Shown piece after piece: positions 16,296 to 24,933 of a stretch of DNA of 64,000 nucleotides. The stretch is from Alteribacter populi (GTDB taxonomy: Bacteria; Bacillota; Bacilli; Bacillales; Salisediminibacteriaceae). Location: contig NZ_KZ293963.1 in the NCBI RefSeq assembly GCF_002352765.1, forward strand, positions 2,688,368 through 2,752,367. Direction: 5' to 3'. Each line of letters begins with the position of its first letter. Position 1 is the first letter of the stretch. The translations under genes were made by a program, and so were the position numbers. Under the pieces are notes generated by a model. The model searched no databases. It saw only the letters and a program-made list of their open reading frames with translations, and had not been told where the DNA came from.

Positions 16296-17260
16296 CGAAT
16301 AACTAAATCCGGTTTCTTTTTTAAACTATGTTTTCCGTCAACGAACCTTACAGTTCCCGACTTGGCACGCATGACCATAGATTGAGTACGGCCAGTATGA
16401 CCACGATATCGGACACCCTTTAACAGCTCTCCGTCTGTTACTCCAGTTGCGGCAAAAATACAGTCGTCACCACTCACCAAGTCATCCATTTGTAAGACAC
16501 GGTTAATGTCTGCGATCCCCATCTTCTTACAACGAGAGAGTTCTTCTTCTGTTTGCGGAAGAAGTTTACCTTGGATTTCACCACCGAGGCATTTTAATCC
16601 GACGGCTGCAAGCACCCCTTCAGGAGCTCCCCCGGAACCGATGAGCATATCAACACCTGTATCCTCTTCAAAAGCAGTGTTGAGCGCAGCAGCTACATCT
16701 CCGTCGTTCATAAGCTTGATTCGCGCACCGGCTTCACGGATCTCTTGTATTTTTTTTGCGTGTCGCTCACGTTTTAAGATCGCGACTACAAGATCTTCAA
16801 TGTCTTTATTTTTCGCTTTTGCTACGGCATTTAAATTGTCGATAACAGGTGCGTCGATATCGACTTTCCCTACTGCTTCAGGACCTACTGCAATTTTGTC
16901 CATGTACATGTCAGGTGCGTGGAGTAAGTTTCCTTTATCCGCAATCGCAATAACCGCTAAAGCGTTCCACTCTCCACTCGCGACAATGTTTGTTCCTTCC
17001 AACGGGTCGACAGCCACATCCACGCGCGAACCGTAGCCATTACCAAGTCGTTCACCGATATAAAGCATCGGAGCTTCATCCATTTCGCCTTCTCCGATCA
17101 CGACAGTACCTTTCATCGGCACCGTATCAAAAACATCCCGCATCGCTTCGGTTGCTGCTAGATCTGCAGAGTCTTTGTTTCCTCTTCCCATCCAGCGAGC
17201 TGACGCTAATGCTGCCGCCTCTGTTACACGAACTAGTTCCATTGATAAACTTCTTTCCAT
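16292..17260 (-). CDS. glpX: Class II fructose-1,6-bisphosphatase
   Basis: Gluconeogenic enzyme that hydrolyses fructose 1,6-bisphosphate (GlpX family, metal dependent). The 322-residue product has GRGNKDSADLAATEAMR, the metal-site GEGEMDEAPML and VDPLEGTN, and LIGSGGAPEGVLAA. Length matches B. subtilis GlpX (321). The frame extends 13 codons upstream, but ATG 17260 follows GGGGGAGAG by five bases and begins MERSLSMELVRV. It lies between murZ and rho, close to fba and the transaldolase gene, a cluster of sugar-phosphate enzymes. Confidence 0.95.
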   Translation of the reverse strand: MERSLSMELVRVTEAAALASARWMGRGNKDSADLAATEAMRDVFDTVPMKGTVVIGEGEMDEAPMLYIGERLGNGYGSRVDVAVDPLEGTNIVASGEWNALAVIAIADKGNLLHAPDMYMDKIAVGPEAVGKVDIDAPVIDNLNAVAKAKNKDIEDLVVAILKRERHAKKIQEIREAGARIKLMNDGDVAAALNTAFEEDTGVDMLIGSGGAPEGVLAAVGLKCLGGEIQGKLLPQTEEELSRCKKMGIADINRVLQMDDLVSGDDCIFAATGVTDGELLKGVRYRGHTGRTQSMVMRAKSGTVRFVDGKHSLKKKPDLVIR

Positions 17261-17349
17261 ACAATCTCTCCCCCAATTCCGTTGATGGTATTTATCCATT
17301 CAAGAAATGATTTTGTTTATTGTACTAAATCTCGTCCACCATCTGGCTT

Positions 17350-18639
17350 TTAAGAACTTTTTACCTCTTCTTCTTCCCTTGAATCAAGGGTTTCACGCCA
17401 CACGTGAGCACCGACGCTTTTCAGCTTTTTTTCCAGCGTTGAGTATCCGCGGTCAATGTGCTCAACGCCTGTGATCTCAGTGACACCGTTAGCCATCAGT
17501 CCAGCGATAACAAGAGCGGCACCAGCTCTTAAGTCACTCGCGCGAACACGGGCTCCTTGTAGTGGTTTACCCCCATTAACTAATGCAGATCGGCCTTCAA
17601 CCTTAATGTCAGCCCCCATTCGACGAAGTTCGTCGATATGTTTAAATCGCGCATTGTAAATTGTATCCGTTACCATACTCGAACCTGTAGCTTTCGTTAA
17701 TAAGCTCGTAAATGGCTGTTGCAAATCAGTCGGGAAGCCTGGATATACAAGGGTTTTCACATCGACGGCTGAAAGAGCAGCCCCCTCTGAATGAATGAAT
17801 ACCTGATCATCATTCGTTTCGATTCGAACTCCCATTTCCCTAAGCTTTGCCGTTAACGATTCCAAGTGATCAGGAATGATATTGTCGATTAAGACCGATC
17901 GCCCCATTGCTGCCGCTGCTAGCATAAATGTTCCGGCTTCAATCCGGTCTGGAATAATCGAATGCCGGCATCCGGAAAGGTGGTCAACACCATCAATTCG
18001 GATAACATTTGTCCCTACACCTTTAATTTTTGCTCCCATATTGCTTAAGATCGTTGCTACGTCAATGATCTCTGGTTCTTTTGCGGCATTTTCAATAACC
18101 GTACGTCCTTTTGCTCTAACCGCTGCCAGCATAATATTAATCGTAGCACCGACACTAACAACATCTAAGTATATTCTGGCACCGACGAGCTCGTTCGCTT
18201 GTAAATATATCGCACCTTGCTCATTCGTCACTTTTGCTCCTAAGGCTTCAAAGCCTTTAATGTGCTGATCAATTGGGCGAGGCCCCAGATTGCATCCTCC
18301 AGGCAGTCCGATTACTGCTTTTTTAAACTTACCAAGCATAGCCCCCATCATGTAATACGAAGCGCGCAGCTTTTTGACATGGCCATTCGGAAGCGGCATC
18401 GCAAACATGGACTCGGGATGAATCGTTAATGTATCACCATCAAGTTCTGTCGTGCCCCCGATTTCCTCCAGCAGTTCAGCCAAAATACCTACATCGGAAA
18501 TGTTTGGCAAATTATCGATAGTAACAGTGGAGTCAGCTAGAATTCCAGCAGGTATAACTGCCACAGCGCTATTCTTCGCACCGCTGATAGGGATTGTGCC
18601 TTCGAGCAGATGTCCACCTTCGATCATGAGTTTTTCCAT
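17350..18639 (-). CDS. murAB: UDP-N-acetylglucosamine 1-carboxyvinyltransferase (MurZ paralogue)
   Basis: First committed step of peptidoglycan synthesis: transfers enolpyruvate from PEP to UDP-GlcNAc. The 429-residue product is collinear with B. subtilis MurAB/MurZ, with SGAKNSAVAVIPA, LRASYYMMGAMLG, and GLPGGCNLGPRPIDQH, where Cys116 is the PEP- and fosfomycin-reactive cysteine. EAGTFM and VYPGFPTDLQ complete the site. ATG 18639 (MEKLMIEGG) was chosen over an upstream start that adds ten atypical residues. The position beside fba marks it as the second, MurZ-type paralogue rather than MurAA. Confidence 0.94.
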   Translation of the reverse strand: MEKLMIEGGHLLEGTIPISGAKNSAVAVIPAGILADSTVTIDNLPNISDVGILAELLEEIGGTTELDGDTLTIHPESMFAMPLPNGHVKKLRASYYMMGAMLGKFKKAVIGLPGGCNLGPRPIDQHIKGFEALGAKVTNEQGAIYLQANELVGARIYLDVVSVGATINIMLAAVRAKGRTVIENAAKEPEIIDVATILSNMGAKIKGVGTNVIRIDGVDHLSGCRHSIIPDRIEAGTFMLAAAAMGRSVLIDNIIPDHLESLTAKLREMGVRIETNDDQVFIHSEGAALSAVDVKTLVYPGFPTDLQQPFTSLLTKATGSSMVTDTIYNARFKHIDELRRMGADIKVEGRSALVNGGKPLQGARVRASDLRAGAALVIAGLMANGVTEITGVEHIDRGYSTLEKKLKSVGAHVWRETLDSREEEEVKSS

Positions 18640-18739
18640 AACCAGCTTCCCTTCCGTAAATCTAATCAAGTTCGCAATTGTTTTTCTTTAATCCATTATA
18701 ACCATTTCATATAAAAACAGTCTGTTTCTATTAAAGGAA

Positions 18740-19005
18740 GTTCAAAAAGTCCGGGAAAAATAGCTGTCGAGTCTCTTCGTTGCGTCGTCTCTCCAGTCCT
18801 CACGTAGTAATAACCTACGCTCCGGGCTTCGTGACTTCCGCGCCTCGATCTTCTCGGCTCTTTTTGTCCTCCTTTTTGAACACGTTCCAATAATGGAAGT
18901 TCAAAAAGTCCGGGAAAAATAGCTGTCGAGTCTCTTCGTTGCGTCGTCTCTCCAGTCCTCACGTAGTAATAGACTACGCTTCGTGACTTCCGCGCCTCTG
19001 GCCTA
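18740..19005. repeat. Tandem one-and-a-half copies of the family B foldback element
   Basis: A complete unit runs from GTTCAAAAAG (18740) to CTTTTTGAAC (18888). The same start recurs at 18899, so the period is 159 bp, and the second unit stops near 19000. Interior landmarks are GTCCGGGAAAAATAGC, CAGTCCTCACGTA, CTCCGGGCTTCG, and CGATCTTCTCGGCTCTTTTT. The outer 10 bases form a perfect inverted repeat. There is no transposase and no convincing frame. It fills the murZ-transaldolase gap. Confidence 0.8.
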
Positions 19006-19017
19006 TGGAAAAAGACA

Positions 19018-19050
19018 AAGACACCTAAATGTTAGGTGCCTGATTGTGTA
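19018..19050 (-). terminator. Terminator after the transaldolase gene
   Basis: Minus-strand GGCACCTAA/TTTAGGTGTC stem followed by TTTGTCTTTTT, 10 bases beyond the stop. Confidence 0.8.
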
Positions 19051-19058
19051 AAATCAAG

Positions 19059-19703
19059 CTATTGATTCGCTTTTTCCCAATCTTGCAGAAACTTTTCGAT
19101 CCCCGAGTCTGTTAATGGGTGTTTCACTAGCTGTTGGATAACCTTAAGCGGCATCGTTCCAATGTGAGCACCCCGCAACGCCGATTCTGTCACATGTTGC
19201 GGATGACGAATGGAAGCAGCAATAATTTGCGTGTCGATACTATGAAGGTCGAAAACTTCAGTGATCGCCTCAATCAACTCAAGTCCGTTGTGACCGATAT
19301 CATCCAAACGGCCTAAAAACGGTGATACATATGAAGCGCCCGCTCGTGCTGCTAAAAGTGCCTGATTTACTGAGAAAACCAATGTTACATTTGTTTTAAT
19401 ATTTAATTCTGCAAACGTCCGAACCGCCTTTAAACCGTCCAATGTCATCGGTACTTTCACTGTAATGTTCGGTGCAATGGCAGCCAATTCTTTTCCCTCT
19501 TCGATCATTCCTGCTGCGTCCGTCGATACGACCTCTGCACTTACAGATCCTTCAACAATGCTCGTAATCTCTTTTAAACGCTCGTGAAAATCAACACCTT
19601 CTTTTGCAACAAGAGAAGGGTTTGTGGTTACTCCGGAAAGAATCCCTAGCTCATGAGCTTCGTGGATTTCATCTACATTAGCAGTATCAATAAAGAATTT
19701 CAT
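19059..19703 (-). CDS. tal: Fructose-6-phosphate aldolase / transaldolase (YwjH type)
   Basis: Class I aldolase of the small transaldolase/F6P aldolase subfamily. The 214-residue TIM barrel opens MKFFIDTANVDEI. It has SGVTTNPSLVAKE, the Schiff-base lysine in NITVKVPMT, TNVTLVFSVNQALLAARAGASYVSPFLGR split over two conserved strands, and IIAASIRH. B. subtilis YwjH (transaldolase) is 212 residues and sits next to fbaA, as here. Whether it acts as transaldolase or aldolase is not decided by these motifs. ATG 19703 follows GGGG by eight bases. Confidence 0.92.
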   Translation of the reverse strand: MKFFIDTANVDEIHEAHELGILSGVTTNPSLVAKEGVDFHERLKEITSIVEGSVSAEVVSTDAAGMIEEGKELAAIAPNITVKVPMTLDGLKAVRTFAELNIKTNVTLVFSVNQALLAARAGASYVSPFLGRLDDIGHNGLELIEAITEVFDLHSIDTQIIAASIRHPQHVTESALRGAHIGTMPLKVIQQLVKHPLTDSGIEKFLQDWEKANQ

Positions 19704-19789
19704 TTTCATTTCCCCTTCATTTATAATTAGTCCTCTGGTGTTAACGCTTTCTGTTATCAAAAGATTAAGACGAATAACAGGAAAAAGAA

Positions 19790-19828
19790 AGTTGGGAGCG
19801 GGATCAAACCCGCAGCCAACTTTTTTCT
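19790..19828 (-). terminator. Terminator after fba
   Basis: Minus-strand GTTGGCTGCGGG/CCCGCTCCCAAC stem with a TTTGAT loop and a TTTCTTTTT tail, just past the fba stop. Confidence 0.87.
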
Positions 19829-19840
19829 TTGTTGGATTTC

Positions 19841-20704
19841 TTACGCTTTGTTAGAAGAACCAAATTCACGCATTTTACCAATAACGGTTTCTTTGATTGC
19901 TTCGCGTGCTGGCCCCATGTATTTACGTGGGTCGTACATTTCAGGATTTTCATCTAATACTTCGCGAACACGTTTCGCAGAAGAGATCTGGTTTTCAGTG
20001 TTCACGTTAATTTTCGCAGTTCCAAGAGAGATTGCTCGTTGGATATCTTTTGTAGGGATCCCCGTACCACCGTGAAGAACTAATGGTACACCTGTTAATT
20101 GAGAAACTTCTTCCATACGGTCGAAGCCGAGGTTTGGTTCACCTTTGTATGGGCCGTGAACAGAACCTAATGCAGGTGCGAAGCAATCTACTTTTGTTTC
20201 ACGAACAAGTTGATCACATTCAGCAGGAATCGCATAGGCAGCTTCTGCATCGTCAACGATAAGATCATCTTCTTGTCCACCAATACGACCAAGCTCAGCT
20301 TCAACTGAAATTCCTAGTGTATGAGCAACATCTATCACTTTTTTCGTTAGGGCGATGTTTTCCTCTAGTGGATGGTGAGAACCGTCAATCATAACAGAAG
20401 TAAATCCAGCATAAATCGCTTCAACACACTTCTCAAAACTTGAACCGTGGTCTAAGTGGATCGCTACCGGAACCGTTACTTCGTAGGATTCCATGAGAGA
20501 TTCTACGATTTTTACAACCGTCTTAAATCCACCCATGTAACGTCCTGCACCTTCGGAAACTCCTAAGATAACTGGAGACTTTTCTTCTTGAGCTGCTTGT
20601 AAAATAGCTTGAGCATACTCTAGGTTATTTAAGTTAAATTGACCTACAGCGTACCCTTCTGCTTTTCCTTTTTCAAGCATTTCTTTCATTGATACTAAAG
20701 GCAT
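19841..20704 (-). CDS. fbaA: Class II fructose-bisphosphate aldolase
   Basis: Zinc-dependent glycolytic aldolase cleaving fructose 1,6-bisphosphate. The 287-residue product has the family start MPLVSMKEMLEKGKAEGYAV (20 shown), AIHLDHGSSFEKC with the catalytic Asp and first zinc His, VEAELGRIGGQED, LGSVHGPYKGEP, LVLHGGTGIP and KINVNTE. AAAGGAGG lies nine bases before ATG 20704. The longer frame adds 13 non-family residues. It is followed by a strong terminator, so the downstream transaldolase gene has its own promoter. Confidence 0.96.
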   Translation of the reverse strand: MPLVSMKEMLEKGKAEGYAVGQFNLNNLEYAQAILQAAQEEKSPVILGVSEGAGRYMGGFKTVVKIVESLMESYEVTVPVAIHLDHGSSFEKCVEAIYAGFTSVMIDGSHHPLEENIALTKKVIDVAHTLGISVEAELGRIGGQEDDLIVDDAEAAYAIPAECDQLVRETKVDCFAPALGSVHGPYKGEPNLGFDRMEEVSQLTGVPLVLHGGTGIPTKDIQRAISLGTAKINVNTENQISSAKRVREVLDENPEMYDPRKYMGPAREAIKETVIGKMREFGSSNKA

Positions 20705-20873
20705 TCTAAATATCCTCCTTTGAAAATTCACGAGCGTTATCATCAGCCCTTGGAATGTGTAAGTATTGGAATACAGACGATAATGATACTATTTGCAACC
20801 ACTAATGGTTTTATCCTTACCGTTTGTACTTATCGGACGTTTGCAGACGACAAGATTCTACTATATTTAGAGG

Positions 20874-20916
20874 GTGTTCAAAAATTCCGAGAATGATTGT
20901 CCTCATTTTTGAACAC
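20874..20916. repeat. Minimal 43-bp foldback of family B
   Basis: GTGTTCAAAAAT is separated by 19 bases from its perfect complement ATTTTTGAACAC. It keeps family B ends (and TCCGAG just inside) but has lost the roughly 100-bp interior. The rest of 20705-21155, between fba and spo0F, holds no supported feature. Confidence 0.7.
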
Positions 20917-21155
20917 ACACTAAATGACTATAAACTCTTACTCGTGCAAAAAAGCCATGATCCTCTCAGCAATCACAGCATTCTCTTTCAGAGATCCACT
21001 CCAACGGGTTGATTACCCTGTCTATTATAGCATAACCAATTGGAATTTCACCCTATATTCATAAGAAATCATGACAAGCCAGGTTCACAACTTTTTTGAA
21101 ATCGGTTACAATTTCCGGAGTCGTTTTTTACCCAGCTTCCGGTTCTTCGCTTCTA

Positions 21156-21518
21156 TTATACTGCCAAATGCTCCTTTACTTTTTTCCTTACCTCATCAAT
21201 ATCAAACGGTTTTGCAAAGTGTGCCAGTGCACCAAGCTTTTTCGCTTCATTGATCATTTCCAACTCGCCATATGCCGTCATCATGATCACGTTTGCTTCT
21301 GCCCCCATCTTTTTCATTTCCCTTAAAATTTCAAGACCATCCATTCCTGGAATTTTCATATCCAGCAAAACTAAATCAGGATTTTGTTTATTTACTATTG
21401 ATAAAGCTTGTTTACCATTTGATGCTTCATAAGTGTCATACCCATCTTTTTCAAAAACTTCATGGAGTAAGACGCGAATGCCATACTGATCATCTACGAT
21501 AAGTAGCTTCTTATTCAA
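21156..21518 (-). CDS. spo0F: Sporulation response regulator Spo0F
   Basis: Single-domain response regulator that carries phosphate from sensor kinases to Spo0B in the sporulation phosphorelay. The 120-residue receiver domain has the acidic pair Asp9-Asp10, phospho-acceptor Asp53 in LVLLDMKIPGMDG, the switch threonine in VIMMTAYGE, and Lys in FAKPFDIDE. It is nearly collinear with B. subtilis Spo0F through QYGIR and GALAHFAKPFD. The start is a TTG at 21518 preceded by GAGGGG at seven bases. An upstream ATG in the same frame lacks a site and adds 19 foreign residues. Confidence 0.96.
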   Translation of the reverse strand: MNKKLLIVDDQYGIRVLLHEVFEKDGYDTYEASNGKQALSIVNKQNPDLVLLDMKIPGMDGLEILREMKKMGAEANVIMMTAYGELEMINEAKKLGALAHFAKPFDIDEVRKKVKEHLAV

Positions 21519-21652
21519 ATCTGTTACCCCTCTCTTAACTGAAATTCCCCTGCATTTTTTATCACAATTAACCATATTCGATAAAAAGAACGATTATCCC
21601 TCTTTTTTTGAGGAAGTCCGCGTTATTTTTTTGAGCGTTTAAAATCGTTTCA

Positions 21653-21815
21653 TTGCTTGGGGTTAAATTAAGAATGACTTTATGTAGCTCCGTTGGCCTG
21701 CACCTGTTCGCTTTCCGCGGACGAACCGCCAAGCCTCCTCGGGAAAGGCGCCCTGCGGGGTCTCGGCTGGCCAATTTTTCCGCAGGAGTCTCGCAGATTA
21801 CGGCCAACTGCGCGG
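21653..21815. repeat. GC-rich palindromic repeat, family C, copy 1
   Basis: Core landmarks are GCTTTCCGCGGACGAA, GCCAAGCCTCCTCGGGA, CCTGCGGGGTCTCG, TTTTTCCGCAGGAGTCTCG, CAGATT. CTGCGGGG... and CCGCAGG... can fold back on each other. The left flank (TTAAATTAAGA, GACTTTATGTAGCT) is shared with the truncated copy at 47561. The GC content is clearly above the surrounding AT-rich gap. Confidence 0.75.
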
Positions 21816-22046
21816 GTGTGCCTTTCTTAAATCGGTTGCTTATAATTACAATTGTTCATTTAAATAGCTGGGTTTAATGTTTAAAAACCGTTGAGCCACG
21901 TAAAATCATTCAAGTACAAGGAAATAATCATTACAGACACAATCTTGGAAGCTATACCACTTTACTTAGGTTCTTAAACCTCTTTTAATATTTATTTAAT
22001 TGAACCACTTTCATAATTCGTTTGTTTAAAAAAACACATTCAAAAT

Positions 22047-22190
22047 AATATCTCTTTGCAGCTCCGCTGGACTACCTCCGCTCGCTTTCCGCGGACGAAC
22101 CGCCAAGCCTCCTCGGGAAAACCACCTGCGGGGTCTCGTCTGTCCGTTTTTCCGCAGGAGTCTCGCAGATTTCGTCCAACGACGTAGTGG
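22047..22190. repeat. GC-rich palindromic repeat, family C, copy 2
   Basis: Same core order as the copy at 21653 (CGCTTTCCGCGGACGAACC, CCTCCTCGGGAAA, CCTGCGGGGTCTCG, TTTTTCCGCAGGAGTCTCG) with a different left flank. Between the two copies, 21816-22046, nothing else is evident. Confidence 0.75.
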
Positions 22191-22223
22191 GCTAAAAAGG
22201 CTCTCTTGTCGTACAATAGACAT

Positions 22224-22308
22224 AGGAGGCTGAAGCGTTGCCTGCGGAAAGCGAAGCCATGGAAGCGGCACCCTTTGTATTTGAGTTCTAGAGTTATTCA
22301 GCAATCCC
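22224..22308. repeat. Right-end fragment of the family D MITE
   Basis: About 85 bp nearly identical to the right end of the complete element at 42955-43246, from AGGAGGCTGAAGCG to TTATTCAGCAATCCC. No left end is present nearby. Confidence 0.75.
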
Positions 22309-22355
22309 TACTTTATGAAATTCATTCAACTATCAATTATAAGGAGTGATACTTT

Positions 22356-22886
22356 ATGCAGAAAATTTTTGCAACGCAACTGCAAGGATTAATCAATCAG
22401 TTACATAAAAGTGAAGAAGAAACCATTGAAGACGGAGGACGACTCATTGCCCAGTCGATTGTTAGCGGTGGACGGATCGGACTGTACGGGACAGGAGATA
22501 TGGCTGGAATTCTCGTTCAAGGAATTAGAGGCGTTGATCGGTTTGAAAATGCTTTGATAATCGAAGAGTCAGACCTTGAATCACTTGACGAACTTGATAC
22601 CGTTATTTTATTCAGCCCCTCTCCACATGAAGCAACAACTTGTATGGTAGCCGATAGTCTAAGGGAACAGCAAATACAGACGGTCGCTGTATTTACCGGT
22701 GAAAAACGAGACGAAGGTCCTTCGTTAGAGGACTTAACCGACGTAGCGATCGATCTTGGCGTGGACCGCGGCTTGATACCAGGCGAGGACGGCGAGCGGA
22801 TCGGACAGCCCCGCCTGTTGATGGCCCTTTACGCTTACTACGCTCTTTATTTTACAACAAAGGAAATTTTGGACGAACACCGGTAA
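22356..22886 (+). CDS. ywjG: YwjG, DUF2529 family protein
   Basis: A 176-residue protein of the DUF2529/YwjG family, found between spo0F and pyrG in B. subtilis and oriented against them, exactly as here. The fold is SIS-like: a helix, then GGRIGLYGTGDMAGILVQG, a strand TVILFSPSPHEATTC and a C-terminal aromatic helix. The SIS fold usually binds sugar phosphates, but no ligand is known for this family. Shine-Dalgarno AAGGAG precedes ATG 22356. Convergent with pyrG over a shared terminator. Confidence 0.85.
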   Translation: MQKIFATQLQGLINQLHKSEEETIEDGGRLIAQSIVSGGRIGLYGTGDMAGILVQGIRGVDRFENALIIEESDLESLDELDTVILFSPSPHEATTCMVADSLREQQIQTVAVFTGEKRDEGPSLEDLTDVAIDLGVDRGLIPGEDGERIGQPRLLMALYAYYALYFTTKEILDEHR

Positions 22887-22915
22887 TGGTTTTTCTACAA
22901 CTTTTCTAAAACGCA

Positions 22916-22951
22916 AAAAGCTGATTCCAAACATTAGGAATCAGCTTTTAA
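22916..22951. terminator. Bidirectional terminator between ywjG and pyrG
   Basis: AAAAGCTGATTCC and GGAATCAGCTTTT form a perfect 13-bp stem with an 8-nt loop. A/T runs on both sides allow termination from either direction. Confidence 0.9.
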
Positions 22952-22958
22952 ACGTGAG

Positions 22959-24563
22959 TTATTCACCGTTGTTTATACTCGCACCGATAAACTCTTTGAA
23001 TAACGGCTGCGGACGTGTAGGACGTGATACAAACTCAGGGTGGAACTGGGAAGCAATAAAGTACGGATGATCTTTTAATTCAACAATTTCGATCAAGCGA
23101 CCATCCGGGCTTGTTCCGGAGAAAACAAACCCGGCTTCTTCCATTGCTTCTCGGTATTCGTTGTTAAATTCATAACGATGGCGGTGACGCTCATATACCA
23201 CTTCTTCACCATAGGCTTCATAAGCTTTCGTTCCTTCCTTCAACTTACAAGGATACAGGCCAAGGCGAAGGGTGCCACCGAAATCTTCTATATCCTTTTG
23301 CTCAGGAAGTAAGTCAATAACAGGGTACGGTGTCGTTGGATTGAGTTCAGCAGAGTTCGCATTTTCCATCTTCAGAACATGTCGAGCAAACTCAACGGAT
23401 GCCAGTTGCATGCCAAGACAGATCCCTAATAATGGTACTTTATTTATTCGTGCATATTCGATTGCGGTAATTTTTCCTTCAATTCCACGATCTCCAAAGC
23501 CTCCCGGTATTAAAATACCATCTACTTCTGATAAATACGCCTCAACATTTTCTTTTGTGACATCTTCAGAGTTTATCCATTTGATATCTACGTCAGCATC
23601 AAAGGTAAACCCTGCGTGCTTTAATGCCTCTGCCACACTCAAGTACGCATCTTGAAGGGCAACGTATTTACCAACTAAAGCAATCGTTGTTTTTTTAGAA
23701 AGATTCGTCACCTTTTCTACAAGTGCGTTCCATTCCTCCATATTCGCGTCACCTTCCGGAAGGCTTAAGAACTTACACACATAGTCATCAAAGTTTTGGC
23801 GTTGGAGATCCAAAGGAACTTCATACAACGTATCCGCATCACGTGCTTCAATGACCGCATCCTTTTCGATGTCACAGAAAAGCGCAATTTTATCCTTCAT
23901 ATCTTCAGGAACTGGGCGCTCGGTACGAACGACGATGACGTTTGGCTGAATACCTAAACTACGCAGTTCTTTTACACTGTGCTGTGTTGGCTTCGACTTC
24001 ATTTCACCAGCAGCAGCAAGATACGGAATTAGCGTACAGTGAATATACATCACATTCCCTACGCCTACATCACTCTTAATTTGGCGAATCGCTTCGAGAA
24101 ACGGCAAACTCTCAATGTCGCCAACTGTACCGCCGATTTCAGTGATTACAACGTCAGGGTTTCCATCTTTGCTAGCCCGGTAAACGCGATCTTTCAACTC
24201 GTTAGTAATGTGCGGGATCACTTGAACCGTACCGCCTAAGTAGTCGCCACGACGTTCCTTTTTTAGTACGCTGGAATAAATTTTCCCCGTCGTTACATTA
24301 CTGTTTTTATTTAAATTAATATCGATAAAACGTTCATAATGGCCGAGGTCTAAGTCTGTTTCTGCACCGTCTCCTGTTACGAACACTTCTCCGTGCTGGT
24401 AAGGACTCATTGTCCCAGGATCGACGTTAATGTACGGGTCAAACTTTTGAATCGTTACCTTCAATCCACGGTTCTTTAATAAACGGCCTAAAGAAGCAGC
24501 TGTAATACCTTTTCCTAAAGAAGATACAACTCCTCCTGTAACAAAAATATATTTCGTTGTCAT
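22959..24563 (-). CDS. pyrG: CTP synthase
   Basis: Makes CTP from UTP, ATP and glutamine. The 534-residue product has the synthetase domain (KYIFVTGGVVSSLGKGITAA, CDIEKDAVI, QRQNFDDYVC) and the class I glutamine amidotransferase domain with GICLGMQLA (nucleophile Cys) and the His/Glu pair in SQFHPEF. GGAAGGGAACGTC precedes the ATG. Some Gram-positive pyrG leaders use CTP-sensed slippage at a GGG start with a leader terminator. I see leader hairpins (24693-24748) but no GGG start followed by an attenuator. Confidence 0.97.
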   Translation of the reverse strand: MTTKYIFVTGGVVSSLGKGITAASLGRLLKNRGLKVTIQKFDPYINVDPGTMSPYQHGEVFVTGDGAETDLDLGHYERFIDINLNKNSNVTTGKIYSSVLKKERRGDYLGGTVQVIPHITNELKDRVYRASKDGNPDVVITEIGGTVGDIESLPFLEAIRQIKSDVGVGNVMYIHCTLIPYLAAAGEMKSKPTQHSVKELRSLGIQPNVIVVRTERPVPEDMKDKIALFCDIEKDAVIEARDADTLYEVPLDLQRQNFDDYVCKFLSLPEGDANMEEWNALVEKVTNLSKKTTIALVGKYVALQDAYLSVAEALKHAGFTFDADVDIKWINSEDVTKENVEAYLSEVDGILIPGGFGDRGIEGKITAIEYARINKVPLLGICLGMQLASVEFARHVLKMENANSAELNPTTPYPVIDLLPEQKDIEDFGGTLRLGLYPCKLKEGTKAYEAYGEEVVYERHRHRYEFNNEYREAMEEAGFVFSGTSPDGRLIEIVELKDHPYFIASQFHPEFVSRPTRPQPLFKEFIGASINNGE

Positions 24564-24692
24564 GACGTTCCCTTCCTTTGCTTTTTGGTTTATTTAGGGG
24601 ACGAAAATATAGTCTAGAATTCCGTCATTAGGATAACCCTGATTGCCTCAAAAGATGAAGAAGCAACTTATAATGTTATTGATGACCAAACG

Positions 24693-24748
24693 CGATACCT
24701 TCCGCACACGTATCGGTCCTTAGCAGAAAGTACTCTAGACAGCTAAGG
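24693..24748 (-). promoter_or_regulatory. Two small hairpins in the pyrG 5' region
   Basis: On the minus strand CCTTAGC (24742-24748) pairs with GCTAAGG (24718-24724), and CGATAC (24710-24715) pairs with GTATCG (24693-24698). They lie 130-185 bp upstream of the pyrG start and have no T run, so they are not terminators. No function is assigned. Confidence 0.35.
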
Positions 24749-24796
24749 TTCCCACCTTATTATGAAACTTGGCTTGTGCTAACTTCCTTAAAATAC

Positions 24797-24844
24797 AAAA
24801 AAACAAAAGTGCACACCTCAACCATGATACATTGAGGGGCACTT
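24797..24844 (-). terminator. Terminator after rpoE
   Basis: Minus-strand stem AGTGCCCCTCAA/TTGAGGTGTGCACT with one bulge, followed by TTTTGTTTTTTTG. It separates rpoE from pyrG. Confidence 0.85.
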
Positions 24845-24933
24845 CTGTTTTATATTCAATCATTTATTTAATTACGAACTTGCTTAGCCCAAAAATGATT
24901 CTACCTAGAAAGGAGGGCGATGTCAAGGTATGA

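Noticed and set aside
18740..19005. Insertion sequence
   Set aside because: No transposase frame, unit only about 157 bp, and no target duplication could be identified.
23272..23655. 127-residue plus-strand frame opposite pyrG
   Set aside because: Shadow of pyrG with serine-rich low-complexity translation and no ribosome site.
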